From Haladaptatus sp. R4 (GTDB taxonomy: Archaea; Halobacteriota; Halobacteria; Halobacteriales; Haladaptataceae): a DNA stretch of 64,000 nucleotides. The stretch is from contig NZ_LWHG01000003.1 in NCBI RefSeq assembly GCF_001625445.1, positions 48,177 to 112,176 on the forward strand, in the 5' to 3' direction. The position numbers and the translations under genes were made by a program. Below are positions 10,314 through 18,879 of this stretch, piece by piece. Each line of letters begins with the position of its first letter. Within the stretch, counting starts at the first letter, position 1. The notes beneath the pieces are model-generated. The model saw only the letters and a program-made list of their open reading frames with translations. It ran no database searches and was not told where the DNA came from.

Positions 10314-10670
10314 TTAGCGGGAGAACAACTGCCGGAGGCGGTCCAGTAATCCGGTCGATATCGACAGTTCGCGGGCGATTTCGTTCACCTCTTCGTCGGA
10401 GAACTGCGAGTCCCGGCGCGCATCCGCGACCCATCGTTCCCACTCCGAGTCCGAGAGGGTCCCCCGCGAATCGCTTTCCCACTGGTCTTCGAGCGCTTCC
10501 CGGTCGGCGAAGGGAATGTCCATTCCGCTGTCGCCCCAGTAGAGCGGTGCGAGTTCGAACTCGTATTCCTCGTCGTCCACGAAGCGAACCCGATACGGGT
10601 AGCCGTTGTAGAGGATGAGGTCGTCCTCCGTGACCGTCTCCCCGTTCGGAAGCCGTAGCGTGCGTGTCAT
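10314..10670 (-). CDS. Conserved haloarchaeal protein of unknown function (118 aa)
   Basis: Acidic soluble protein starting MTRTLRLPNGETVTEDDLIL, with a beta-rich first half (ILYNGYPYRVRFVDDEEYEF) and a helical second half ending DRLRQLFSR. The tone and composition are those of a haloarchaeal cytoplasmic protein. No domain recognised. It is monocistronic and lies 73 bp upstream of the start of the LLM gene on the same strand. Confidence 0.6.
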   Translation of the reverse strand: MTRTLRLPNGETVTEDDLILYNGYPYRVRFVDDEEYEFELAPLYWGDSGMDIPFADREALEDQWESDSRGTLSDSEWERWVADARRDSQFSDEEVNEIARELSISTGLLDRLRQLFSR

Positions 10671-11277
10671 CTACTTGCCGTCGAGTACGTGAGCGAGACT
10701 TTTGTTCGTTCGCATGCGTGACCCGACCACAACTCGGTACGATCCGTCCCCGGAAACCCGCCGATCGTCCGTCTGACCGGAACGCATCCATCGGATGGCG
10801 TTGCCACCAGCGACAGAATTCGGTAAATATATTCTTGACATCATATATTCGAAAGCGATTCGTTCCGGGATGGATATTCCTCGTGTCACGTTTTTATACC
10901 GTGTATGGATTTGGGAATTATTTCCCCCACGAGATGAGAATTTCACACTACGTACGGCCGTTACTACTCGTTTCCGCAGACACCGACCGACGCAACTCGA
11001 ACCGGATTCGAGCGTTCGGTCCATCGAGTCCGATCAATTCCCGACAAAAGCGGTGGAGGATGAGAATTTCGTCGAAATTCGCCCTGACGGAACGATACGA
11101 TCGGTTCGATCAGTAACGTACCAAATTTTTGTTTGTTTACAGCTCAGCTAATATTTTTGATGATATGGTCGGTGACCGCTGACGGAACCGGAAATCGCGT
11201 GCAGTCGTCGACGGGTCGTGAGTCGGTTTCACATGCAAGCCCAGGCCTTAGACGAGTTCGACCGCTGCTAGAAAACG
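10671..11277. other. Intergenic region without a supported gene
   Basis: About 600 bases with lower G+C than its surroundings. Open frames here are short, basic and look like chance. AT-rich blocks lie at about 10815-10850 and 11115-11155 (AAATTTTTGTTTGTTTAC), the second perhaps a promoter region for the gene at 11278, though it is more than 100 bases away. No RNA gene or repeat was found. Confidence 0.5.
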
Positions 11278-11712
11278 ATGTTCGGACCACTCACCGTCGG
11301 GAAGAAGGCAGCAAAGTTCGGCTACAAACGATACGGGATTCCGGGTGCGGTCGCCGCAGGTGGTACCGGCGTCCTCGGATACATCGCGGTACGACGCGCC
11401 GTCAAATCGGTCGTGAAGCGGAAGGACGTCGGCGGGGCCGTCGATGCGGGAACGATACAGTCGGCGGTCGAGGAAGACGGACTCGACGCCGTCACCGACC
11501 GTGAGACGCTCGAATCCGCGATCGACGAGGAAAAGCTCGGTTCGGCCATCGACATCGAGGACGTCCAGACGGCGGCGGAGGAGGAGACGGACGGAATGAA
11601 CGAAGGACAGGCGGACGAGGGAGAGGCGGACAAGAGAGGGGCTGACGATGGAGGGGGGAACGAAGGTGACGACGACTCGAACACGGACGCCAAATCCGCC
11701 GACGAATCGTGA
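11278..11712 (+). CDS. Small protein with N-terminal membrane-like helix and highly acidic repetitive tail
   Basis: 144 aa. The first 50 residues hold a basic stretch (KKAAKFGYKRYG), a hydrophobic glycine-rich helix (IPGAVAAGGTGVLGYIAV) and a second basic stretch (RRAVKSVVKRK). Then come three similar blocks, DAGTIQSAVEEDGLDAV, DRETLESAIDEEKLGSA and IDIEDVQTAAEE, and a disordered tail of D/E/G/N. I do not recognise a family. A membrane-tethered protein with a short internal repeat is the most that can be said. It precedes the rdfA-like gene by 73 bp on the same strand. Confidence 0.6.
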   Translation: MFGPLTVGKKAAKFGYKRYGIPGAVAAGGTGVLGYIAVRRAVKSVVKRKDVGGAVDAGTIQSAVEEDGLDAVTDRETLESAIDEEKLGSAIDIEDVQTAAEEETDGMNEGQADEGEADKRGADDGGGNEGDDDSNTDAKSADES

Positions 11713-11785
11713 ACGCGACCTTCGGCCGACGGTTGACTCGCTCAGTCGGTACGCTTTTGCGCTTCTATCGTCCTACTGTCTACTA

Positions 11786-12427
11786 ATGACCGACGGCGGA
11801 ACCAAAGCCGAGGAAAAGGTGCCGAACAGCAAGGTTGCGCGGGTACTCCGCGAGTACGATCTATCGGGCTTCGACGAGGAACTGGTGCATCGTTGGACCG
11901 CGGAGGGAGAGGAACGGCGTAGCCTTCGACAGTTGGCCGACGACGTGAACCGGGAACTGGTTCGAGTCGCGATGGAGAACGCCGGAATGACGATACTCGA
12001 CGGCGACGTGCCGAACACATATCGACTCCTCACCGACGACGACGTGAGCGCGGGGATGCGAACCGAGGCCGAAACCACACTCCAGCGCGAGGGTGTGGAC
12101 GTCGAGCGCCTCCGTTCCGACTTCGTCTCACATCAGGCCGTCCACACCTACCTCACGAAACGTCGAGGCGCGGAGAGTCCCGACACGCCGTCCGACGAGG
12201 AATCGGTGGAGCGCGGCGCGGAAACGATCCGACGACTCCGAAGTCGGACGGCGGCCGTCAGCGAGAAGACGCTCAGGACGCTTCGGGACACCGACCGCAT
12301 CTCGCTCGGTTCGTTCGACGTACTGGTCGACGTTCGCCTGTTCTGTGAGGACTGCGGGAAACAGTACGATGCGGTCGAACTGATAGAGTCGGGCGGCTGT
12401 GACTGCGGAAACGACGAAGAGGCGTAG
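11786..12427 (+). CDS. rdfA: RdfA-family (rod-determining factor) regulator
   Basis: 213-aa protein resembling the haloarchaeal RdfA family, known in Haloferax for control of the rod/disk cell-shape switch. Matching parts: SKVARVLREYDLSGFDEEL, RWTAEGEERRSLRQLADDVN, the YRLLTDDDVSAGMRTEAE block, and a C-terminal zinc-finger-like LFCEDCGKQYDAVELIESGG followed by CDCG. Start 11786 (MTDGGTKAEEK) gives the expected N terminus; the upstream extension is basic and unlike the family. The N-terminal segment looks like a helix-turn-helix. The family name is assigned from remembered similarity, and the symbol may be one of several paralogues. Confidence 0.75.
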   Translation: MTDGGTKAEEKVPNSKVARVLREYDLSGFDEELVHRWTAEGEERRSLRQLADDVNRELVRVAMENAGMTILDGDVPNTYRLLTDDDVSAGMRTEAETTLQREGVDVERLRSDFVSHQAVHTYLTKRRGAESPDTPSDEESVERGAETIRRLRSRTAAVSEKTLRTLRDTDRISLGSFDVLVDVRLFCEDCGKQYDAVELIESGGCDCGNDEEA

Positions 12428-12583
12428 CTCCTTCCGTTTTCCCGATACCGTTCTCCCAACCTTCAGTGGCGCGTCCGTCGGGTTTTATAATTCAGCGGTT
12501 TGATTACACGGTTTGATGACCGGTACCACACTCCATCGAAGCGAATGCATAGTCCGCACCGAGACTACCGCCGCGGCAATCCC

Positions 12584-12591
12584 GGAGGTGA
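12584..12591 (+). promoter_or_regulatory. Ribosome binding site for the RidA gene
   Basis: GGAGGTGA, fully complementary to the 16S 3' end, sits five bases before the ATG at 12597 and fixes that start. Confidence 0.7.
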
Positions 12592-12596
12592 ACTGA

Positions 12597-12984
12597 ATGG
12601 AGGAAATCAGCACCGACGACGCGCCGCCGAGCATCGGCCCCTTCTCGCAGGCCATCCGCGACGGGAACCGGATTTACGTCTCCGGTCAGGGACCCGTCGA
12701 CCCCGAGACGGGCGAAATCGTCGAGGGAACCATCGGCGAGCAGACGGCGCGCACACTCGAAAACATCGATGCCGTCTTGCAAGCCGCCGGGCGTTCGCTG
12801 GACGACGTGGTCAAAGCGACCGTGTTCGTACAGGACATGGACGATTACGACGAGATAAACGAGGTGTACGCCGACTACGTCTCCTCGCCGTATCCGGCCC
12901 GAAGCGCCGTCCAAGTCGAGGATCTGCCCATCGATATCGGCGCTCGAAATCGAAGTCGTCGCGAGCGCTCGCGGGGAAGAGTGA
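12597..12984 (+). CDS. RidA/YjgF/YER057c-family enamine/imine deaminase, one frame break
   Basis: Hydrolyses reactive enamine/imine intermediates (2-aminoacrylate type) made by PLP enzymes. The family core is visible: PPSIGPFSQAIRDGNRIYVS, GQGPVDPETG, GEQTARTLENIDAVLQAAG, KATVFVQDMDDYDEINEVYA and YPARSAVQVEDLPIDI, with the conserved arginine in PARSAV. The end is out of frame: two bases appear lost near 12945. The restored tail reads LEIEVVASARGEE and stops at 12984, the usual C terminus. A strong ribosome site precedes it, and the glucose dehydrogenase gene follows at 22 bp on the same strand. That pairing suggests a role with amino-sugar or keto-acid chemistry. Confidence 0.88.
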
Positions 12985-12992
12985 TGAAGAGT

Positions 12993-13003
12993 AAGGAGGT
13001 GAT
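12993..13003 (+). promoter_or_regulatory. Strong ribosome binding site before glucose dehydrogenase
   Basis: AAGGAGGTGAT lies immediately before the ATG at 13007, an unusually complete Shine-Dalgarno sequence for a haloarchaeon, and implies translation inside a shared transcript with the RidA gene. Confidence 0.75.
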
Positions 13004-13006
13004 GAT

Positions 13007-14074
13007 ATGAGAGCAGTCGCAGTTCGGCGCGGTGAACCCGGCCCACAACTCATCGACGTTCCGAAACCGTCCCCGGAAGCGGGAGAGGCGCTGGTCCGGA
13101 CCCTTCGGGTCGGCATCGACGGCACCGACCACGAAGTCATTCAGGGAAATCACGGCGGCTATCCGGACGGCGAGGAGTACCAGATCCTCGGCCACGAAGC
13201 CGTCGGCGTGGTCGAGGACCCGAACGGAACGGCGTTCGACGCGGGTGACCTCGTCGTCCCGACGGTCAGGCGACCGGTAGGCGAACCGAACGAATACTTC
13301 GAACGCGGCGAACCGGACGTCGCTCCCGACGGAACGTACCTCGAACGCGGTATCGTCGGCGCACACGGCTACATGTCCGAGTACTTCACCAGCCCAGAGC
13401 AGTACCTCGTCCCCGTTCCCGACGAGTTCGCGGAGACCGGATTTCTGGTCGAACCGATCAGCAACTCCGAGAAGGCCATCGAGTACGCCTACGCCAGTCG
13501 CTCGGCGTTCGAGTGGACGCCCGATTCGGGCCTCGTCCTCGGTAACGGCCCGCTCGGATTGCTCACCTTGGCGATGCTCGTGACCCACGACGATTTCGAC
13601 TGCGCCTACTGTCTCGGCCGCCGGGACCGACCCGACCCGACCATAGACATCATCGAAAAACTCGGGGCGACGTACGTCGATTCTCGTGAAACGCCGGTGG
13701 ATGACATCCCCGACGCCCACGAACCCGTCGACTTCGTCTACGAGGCCACGGGTTACGCTCCACACGTCTTCCAGACCGTCGATGCCCTCGCGCCGAACGG
13801 CGTCGCCGCCCTGCTCGGCATTCCGGGCGACCACACGTTCGAAATCGACGGCGGTCGCCTCCACCGGGACATCGTGCTCCAGAACAAGGCGCTACTCGGG
13901 AGCGTCAACTCGAACGTCCGTCACTACGAGATGGCCAAGACATCGCTCGCGGAGTTCCCGGACTGGCTCACCGACGATCTGATAACCGGCGTATACGACC
14001 CCGAAGACGCCGAGAAGGCGTTTGAATCCGGCGACGACGTCATCAAAACGGTCGTGGAGTTCGACACGCTGTAG
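13007..14074 (+). CDS. gdh: Glucose 1-dehydrogenase (halophilic medium-chain, zinc, NAD(P)-dependent)
   Basis: 355-aa enzyme of the archaeal glucose dehydrogenase family, oxidising glucose (and often related aldoses) to the lactone in the semi-phosphorylative Entner-Doudoroff route. Catalytic-zinc ligands as in the Haloferax mediterranei enzyme are present: Asp38 in GIDGTDHEV, His63-Glu64 in ILGHEAVG and Glu149 in LVEPISNSEKA. The nucleotide loop is VLGNGPLGLLTL (179-184). The C terminus holds NKALLGSVNSNVRHYEMA. Intact. It follows the RidA gene within the same transcript. Whether the substrate is glucose or an amino sugar cannot be read from the sequence. Confidence 0.92.
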   Translation: MRAVAVRRGEPGPQLIDVPKPSPEAGEALVRTLRVGIDGTDHEVIQGNHGGYPDGEEYQILGHEAVGVVEDPNGTAFDAGDLVVPTVRRPVGEPNEYFERGEPDVAPDGTYLERGIVGAHGYMSEYFTSPEQYLVPVPDEFAETGFLVEPISNSEKAIEYAYASRSAFEWTPDSGLVLGNGPLGLLTLAMLVTHDDFDCAYCLGRRDRPDPTIDIIEKLGATYVDSRETPVDDIPDAHEPVDFVYEATGYAPHVFQTVDALAPNGVAALLGIPGDHTFEIDGGRLHRDIVLQNKALLGSVNSNVRHYEMAKTSLAEFPDWLTDDLITGVYDPEDAEKAFESGDDVIKTVVEFDTL

Positions 14075-14081
14075 AATTCGC

Positions 14082-14531
14082 CTATTTTCTTTTCACGTCG
14101 AGTTCGGATTCCAGTCGATCCGCCGTCTCGTGCTTCTCGATTTTCCTGTAGGCTCGAACGAGCGAGTCCAGAGGGAGTAACGGCATCGCCGGGTCGTCGC
14201 TCGTCTCCAGCGAGACCTCGCTCAGATCGATCAGCGGTTCCTGCTGTGGCTTCTCGTCCCGGCTGAATATCACTTCGAGTTCCTCGCCGCCCACCTCGTA
14301 CGTGTCTATCTGTGAGTAGCCGAGTTCCCGAGTATCGACGAAATCGTCCGCGAACTTCGCACGAAACTCCTCCGCCGCTTCCTCGGTAGCGAGGATGTCG
14401 ATGTCGTTCGGGTCGTCGTCGAGTCCTCGAAGCACGGTATCGGTGCTGCCGAAGAGACACCACGTCGCGTGGTCCGAAACCCTCGTACGGATTTCGTCCA
14501 GCACCTCGCGTTTGACGGGGGATAGGGTCAT
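14082..14531 (-). CDS. Minimal nucleotidyltransferase-fold protein
   Basis: 149 aa starting MTLSPVKREVLDEIRTRV. It holds a nucleotidyltransferase-like core: CLFGSTDTVLRGLDDDPNDI with the GS-x-D and D-x-D signature (NDIDIL), followed by FSRDEKPQQEPL and a helical tail ending KIEKHETADRLE. Similar stand-alone proteins occur in archaea, some as antitoxin-like (MNT) partners, but no HEPN gene lies beside it. It converges with gdh (8 bp between the stops). Role unknown. Confidence 0.65.
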   Translation of the reverse strand: MTLSPVKREVLDEIRTRVSDHATWCLFGSTDTVLRGLDDDPNDIDILATEEAAEEFRAKFADDFVDTRELGYSQIDTYEVGGEELEVIFSRDEKPQQEPLIDLSEVSLETSDDPAMPLLPLDSLVRAYRKIEKHETADRLESELDVKRK

Positions 14532-14706
14532 GCTACTACCGAGGTAGGCCGAACGTAAGAACCCTGCAACTACCGATCTGACTGTACAGACTGCACAGAC
14601 TGCACAGAAACCCGCAACAACCGATGTATCGCTCGGTCGATCGACCGCCGTGTTTCGACCGGACTGAACGAGGGTGACTGGACAGCAGATACCTCCGTTT
14701 CTCCCG

Positions 14707-15912
14707 TTATCCCTCGACTTGCGCGACGATCCGTTCGACGGCGTACTCCGCTTCCTCGTCCGTGAGACACATCGGGTTGACCGTGAACTCACCATCCGTG
14801 AGCGCGTCCGCGCCGACGAAGACGCGTGGTTCCTCGCGTCGCAGGCCGCCGACCACGTCAGTCGCGGTGACGCCCGCGAGTTCGGCATCGACGCTGACGA
14901 CGACCTCCGGCGCGACGGCGGTTTTGTCGTCGGCCGTGAGGTGCGTTTCGTATCCCGAAACGGCGTCGAGTTGCTCGGCGATTCGCTCCGAGCGGTCGAG
15001 CCATTCCGAGATGCGGGCGTCGTGGTCGTCCTCCACGAAGAGTTGGAGGGCGCGAATCAGACCGACGAGTTCCTCCTTACCGACCTTCATCGGGCGACCG
15101 ATTCCCTGTCGCGGGACGCCACCGAGTTCGCTCGGGTTCACGAGTTCGGGGGCCGGTTCCCACACGTCCTCGGCTGCGTGCATGTCGAGGTGTTGGGCCG
15201 CGACGGACTCGACGAGGTCCTTCCGTCCGGCGAGGATGCCGTCGTCTGTCCGCGAATCGCCTTCCCACCGCTGAACGCGACGAGGTCGGCACGCCTCGAT
15301 GAAGGCCGAGAGGTTGCTCACGGGTGGAAGTTCAGCGGCCGCGTCCACGATGACCGGAACGCCGTTATCGTGGGCGATTTCGCAAACGACTTCGAGCGGC
15401 GGTTCGGTGTAGGACTTCTCCATGTACGCGACGGCGGCCGTGTCCTCAGTTATCGCGTCCGCGATCTCCCACGGTTCGACGTTGCGCGATCCCGTGCCGA
15501 GGTGGCGGTCGTTCGATCCCACGTCCACTATCTTCGCACCAGCGGCGCGGAGCGCGTGGTCGTAGCCGGTTCGATGGGTTCGCGGCATGACGATTTCGCT
15601 CGGTACGTCGTCCGTCTCCGGCAGTCGCGCCATCGCCCCGATGTCGTCTCCAGCGATACACGTCGCCGCGCCGAGCGCGAGCGCGCTCGACGCGCCGCAG
15701 GTGACGTACCCCGCGTCCGCGCCGGTCACGTCGGCGATCAACTCGCTCGCCCGGGCCTGTAGGTCCGAGAGGCGGACGAACGCCTCCGATGCTTGTGCCA
15801 TCGCCTCGACGGCCTCCGGTCGGATGCGACTGCCACCGATCCTCGTCTTCGTCCCCGTCGCGTTGACGACGTGCGGGACACCCAACTCCTCGTAGATGGT
15901 TTCGTTCGGCAT
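14707..15912 (-). CDS. PLP-dependent SelA/DgaE-like amino-acid or amino-sugar-acid lyase, two frame breaks
   Basis: Fold-type I PLP enzyme of about 402 aa related to the selenocysteine synthase (SelA)-like family that includes D-glucosaminate-6-phosphate ammonia-lyase. Seen: NATGTKTRIGGSRI near the N terminus, YVTCGASSALALGAATC, SYTEPPLEVVCEIA, VPVIVDAAAELPP. The lysine that should bind PLP (AFSGGKAIRG) lies in a short segment of another frame, between about 15245 and 15285. Adding back two G and then one G restores it, so the enzyme is very likely intact in the organism. A C-terminal domain with PRQGIGRPMKVGKEELVG follows. Substrate is inferred from neighbours (PIG-L deacetylase, sugar dehydrogenase, RidA), not shown. 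Confidence 0.75.
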   Translation of the reverse strand: MPNETIYEELGVPHVVNATGTKTRIGGSRIRPEAVEAMAQASEAFVRLSDLQARASELIADVTGADAGYVTCGASSALALGAATCIAGDDIGAMARLPETDDVPSEIVMPRTHRTGYDHALRAAGAKIVDVGSNDRHLGTGSRNVEPWEIADAITEDTAAVAYMEKSYTEPPLEVVCEIAHDNGVPVIVDAAAELPPVSNLSAFIEACRPRRVQRWEGDSRTDDGILAGRKDLVESVAAQHLDMHAAEDVWEPAPELVNPSELGGVPRQGIGRPMKVGKEELVGLIRALQLFVEDDHDARISEWLDRSERIAEQLDAVSGYETHLTADDKTAVAPEVVVSVDAELAGVTATDVVGGLRREEPRVFVGADALTDGEFTVNPMCLTDEEAEYAVERIVAQVEG

Positions 15913-16031
15913 ACGAACGTCTCGCGCGGCACGGAATAAATAGATTCGCCGTTCGCGTGAGGGATTTGGTCGGGACTCGAATTTCGCAACGCGAAACGAA
16001 CCCGGTCGAAAATAGAATCCGAATCCGAAAG

Positions 16032-16759
16032 CTAACAGACGCGGTCGAGAACGCGCTCCCAGAGCGTCGGGAGGCCGTCCCACGACAGCAGTCCTTCGGG
16101 TGCCCAGTGGGGCGCACAGTCCGTCGCGTAGGCGAACGAACTCCCGTCGCCGTAGTCGCCGATGGCGAGGAACGGGTCGTCCTGCACAGTCGCCCAGACT
16201 TCCGCTTCGGGTTTCGCCGTCGTCCGGTTGTAGCCGAGGACGTGCGGCCACTCGTCCGGCAGGTCGGCGTCCGGAACGCCCTCGTTTTTCGGTACCGCGC
16301 CGCTCGGCGTCTCCACGCGGTCGTCCCCCGCAGCGATTTCGACGGGGAGCACCGTCGGCGAGCGGCGTCATGCCGTAGCGCGCCTGTCCGCCCTTTCCGG
16401 CGAAACTCATGTAGCCGCCGATCATGCCGAACGCGCCGCCGTCACGGACCCAGTCGGCCAGCACCGCACAGCGGTCGGCGTCGGTATCGCCCGCCGCGAC
16501 TCGGTCCGTATCTGGAGCGAGTCCGCGCCGATGTCGCTCAGTGGACGAGGTCGTACTCGTCCAATTCCTCGGCCGTCCGCGGGAAGGACTTCGCGGCGAC
16601 GTGACACGGTTGATAGGTAACCGACGCGCCGACCGATTCGAGCGTCTCGATGAACTCGTCGGCCGATTCGCCGTATTCGCTGTCGTGCATGACGTTTCTC
16701 CCTTTGATTTCGAACTGCACGGTCGTCCACGATTCGCCAGCGAGCAAAACGTTCGTCAT
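16032..16759 (-). CDS. GATase1-like (PF07090/ThuA-like fold) protein, three frame breaks
   Basis: Class I glutamine-amidotransferase-like fold without an obvious catalytic triad. The restored chain reads MTNVLLAGESWTTVQFEIKG, the nucleotide-strand region FIETLESVGASVTYQPCHVA, EELDEYDLVHLSDIGADSL, DWVRDGGAFGMIGGYMSFAG, GQARYGMTPL, then VLPVEIAAGDDRVETPSG and ILGYN-type strands, ending ERVLDRVC. Frame changes lie near 16543, 16490 and 16362. About 245 aa, usual for this family, which often sits beside sugar-catabolic genes and is poorly characterised. It is upstream of and on the same strand as the SelA-like gene. Confidence 0.65.
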
Positions 16760-16820
16760 TGTTTCCGGTGTCAAACCCTTGGGGTATAATCCTATCGTTC
16801 GGGCGTATCTGTCGCTCGCT

Positions 16821-17645
16821 TCAGAACGGGAACAGTCGCGCCGCCTCGTCCTCGGTGAGCGGCTTGCCATACTCGCTCGCCTCGAACGCCTCGGCGTACT
16901 GGACGTCCGTACCGTCCGGACCGTACCGTTCGACCAGTCCGTCGCGGTACCGACCGGCCACGTCCGAAAGCGCCCGAACGTGGGGAAGGCCGCCGTTTCG
17001 CAACCAGCGGAACCGCTCGTCGGGGTCGTCGGGCACCTCGTCGATGGTCCCCTCCACGTACGGAAGCCACTCGTACATCTGACTGTCGTGGCAGTCGAGC
17101 ATCTCGAACTTGCGCTCGACGGTGTCGTCGATATCGACCACCACGTCCGGCGAGAACGGGTTGGGTCGGTCGAACGTGTCGCTCATGTACGCGAAGACGG
17201 GGTTCGATTCGAGGGCGGCCGTCTCGGGGCAGACGTTCGGCACGGCGACCATGTAGGCCGCATCCCGCACGAGTTGTGCCGTGTAGCGGTGGTCCGGGTG
17301 GTAGTCGTTCGGGCGGTGAGTGATCACGAGGTCGGGACCGAACTCCCGAATCCGTTCGATGAGTCGTTCCCGGTTTTCGAGCGACGGTTGGAGTTTTCCG
17401 TCCGGGACGTCGGACAGTTCGAATTCGATACCGGCGACCGCCGCCGATGCGATTCCCTCCTCACGTCGTCGTCGAACCAGTTCTTCGCCGTCGAGTTCGT
17501 GGTGTCCGGCGGAACCGTCCGTCATCGAGAGGAACAGCACGTCGTGACCGTCGTCGGCATATTTGCACGCCACACCACCGGCTTTGAGGTCGCAATCGTC
17601 GGGATGCGCGCCCACGACGAGAACTCCCAAGGTATCCGTAGCCAT
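16821..17645 (-). CDS. PIG-L/LmbE-family zinc deacetylase
   Basis: 274-aa deacetylase of the family that removes N-acetyl groups from GlcNAc-type sugars. Zinc motif AHPDD at residues 13-17 and the distal HPDH at 116-119 (in THRPNDYHPDHRY) are complete. Other family parts: LFLSMTDGSAGHHELDG, RRREEGIASAAVAGIEF, and SDTFDRPNPFSPDVVVDIDD with the C-terminal HDSQMYEWLPYVE. Start 17645 (MATDTLGVLVVG). It is the first gene of a minus-strand group with the GATase1-like and SelA-like genes and is divergent from the enolase-superfamily gene. In this setting a sugar or sugar-conjugate deacetylation step is plausible. Confidence 0.88.
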   Translation of the reverse strand: MATDTLGVLVVGAHPDDCDLKAGGVACKYADDGHDVLFLSMTDGSAGHHELDGEELVRRRREEGIASAAVAGIEFELSDVPDGKLQPSLENRERLIERIREFGPDLVITHRPNDYHPDHRYTAQLVRDAAYMVAVPNVCPETAALESNPVFAYMSDTFDRPNPFSPDVVVDIDDTVERKFEMLDCHDSQMYEWLPYVEGTIDEVPDDPDERFRWLRNGGLPHVRALSDVAGRYRDGLVERYGPDGTDVQYAEAFEASEYGKPLTEDEAARLFPF

Positions 17646-17745
17646 CAGTTGCTCGAACACGATTCCCTGACATAAGTTCTCCGGGCGACGGGTCCGAAAC
17701 CGCCGCTGTGGGGAGTTATTTGTAGGTGGACTGTGAGGGTGGGGT

Positions 17746-18861
17746 ATGTCGGTTACGAACGTGTCAGCCATCCCCGTAGAGATGGGTGTCCAGCCACTCG
17801 AATCGGGACTGGGTCTCGCCCCGTACGTGAGCAACCACGATCAAGTCGAATCCGTCACGCGAATGCTCGTCAAAGTCGAGACTGACGAGGACGTAACCGG
17901 ATGGGGCGAGATGCTCGTCGGCATGAAATCCGCCGCGGTGACCAAGGCCGTCATCGACGACGTGATCGCGCCGGAACTCGTCGGTCGCGAAATCGGCGAC
18001 ATCCGCGACTTCGTCGAGTCGTTTTATTTCCCATACGTGAAAGTCCGGCCGTTCCTGGGGGCCGTCGAAACCGCACTCTGGGACGCGCTCGGGAAGAAAC
18101 TCGACGCGCCGGTGTACCAACTGCTCGGCGGCAAGACCCGCGACGAAGTGGAAATTGCGACCTGTCTCGGCATCCTCGGACCCGAAGAATCGCGCACCTA
18201 CGCGCGGCGAGCGGTCGATCACGGGTTTTCCACGTTGAAAACGAAGGCCGGGCCGGATTGGCGCGAGGACGTGGAGCGAATCCGCGCGATGCACGACGAG
18301 GTGGACGGGGAACTCGAATTCCGACTCGACCCCAATCAGGGGTGGGCGTTCGAGGACGCGGTACGCGTCGCCACCCGCCTCGAAGAGGAAGGAATCCTGC
18401 TCCAGTATCTCGAACAACCCGTCCGCATCGACACCTACGGAACCTACGCCTCGCTTCGAAATCGCGTCCGGACCCCGATAGCGGTCAACGAGGACACCTA
18501 CTTCCCGCGGAACCTCCGCTTTCTGTTGCAGGCCGACGCCATCGACGTGGCCGTCGTGGACCTCGTTCCGGCGGGCGGCATCCTCGCCGTCAGAGACCAG
18601 GTCGCCATGGCGGCCAACGCGGGCGTCTCGGTCTCACACCATTGCGGATTCGACCTCGGCGTCAAGACGGCCGCGGTGCTCCACACCGTGGCGAGCACGC
18701 CCGGCATCAACCTCCCGCCGGACAGTACGTACTACGGATGGGACGACTACGTAATCGAGGACCCATTCGAAGTCGAGGACGGCGCGTATCCGGTGCCCGA
18801 CGGACCGGGCCTCGGCATCACGGTCGATGAGGAGAAGGTCGAGCGCTATCGGTGTGATTGA
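17746..18861 (+). CDS. Enolase-superfamily (mandelate racemase/muconate lactonizing) sugar-acid dehydratase or epimerase
   Basis: 371 aa. N-terminal capping domain (to about residue 125) then the barrel. Catalytic KTK at 165-167 in TLKTKAGPDW; metal ligands Asp195 (RLDPNQGW), Glu223 (YLEQP) and Glu249 (AVNEDTY); His298-His299 in VSHHCGFDLG. Most sugar-acid dehydratases of this superfamily have this layout with a K-x-K base, but substrate prediction needs a close relative. Divergent from the PIG-L gene with 100 bp between starts. A role in dehydrating aldonic or uronic acids beside gdh is reasonable but unproven; it is shorter than haloarchaeal gluconate dehydratase, so it is not called that. 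Confidence 0.85.
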   Translation: MSVTNVSAIPVEMGVQPLESGLGLAPYVSNHDQVESVTRMLVKVETDEDVTGWGEMLVGMKSAAVTKAVIDDVIAPELVGREIGDIRDFVESFYFPYVKVRPFLGAVETALWDALGKKLDAPVYQLLGGKTRDEVEIATCLGILGPEESRTYARRAVDHGFSTLKTKAGPDWREDVERIRAMHDEVDGELEFRLDPNQGWAFEDAVRVATRLEEEGILLQYLEQPVRIDTYGTYASLRNRVRTPIAVNEDTYFPRNLRFLLQADAIDVAVVDLVPAGGILAVRDQVAMAANAGVSVSHHCGFDLGVKTAAVLHTVASTPGINLPPDSTYYGWDDYVIEDPFEVEDGAYPVPDGPGLGITVDEEKVERYRCD

Positions 18862-18879
18862 GAAGTAGAAAGTTCGAAA

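Noticed and set aside
17746..18861. Calling the enolase-superfamily gene a gluconate dehydratase
   Set aside because: It is shorter than haloarchaeal gluconate dehydratases and lacks direct evidence; only superfamily-level naming is safe.
18846..18879. Extended C terminus of the DppF-like ATPase overlapping the enolase-superfamily gene
   Set aside because: The extra residues are basic; an indel near 18918 gives a normal acidic tail and removes the overlap.
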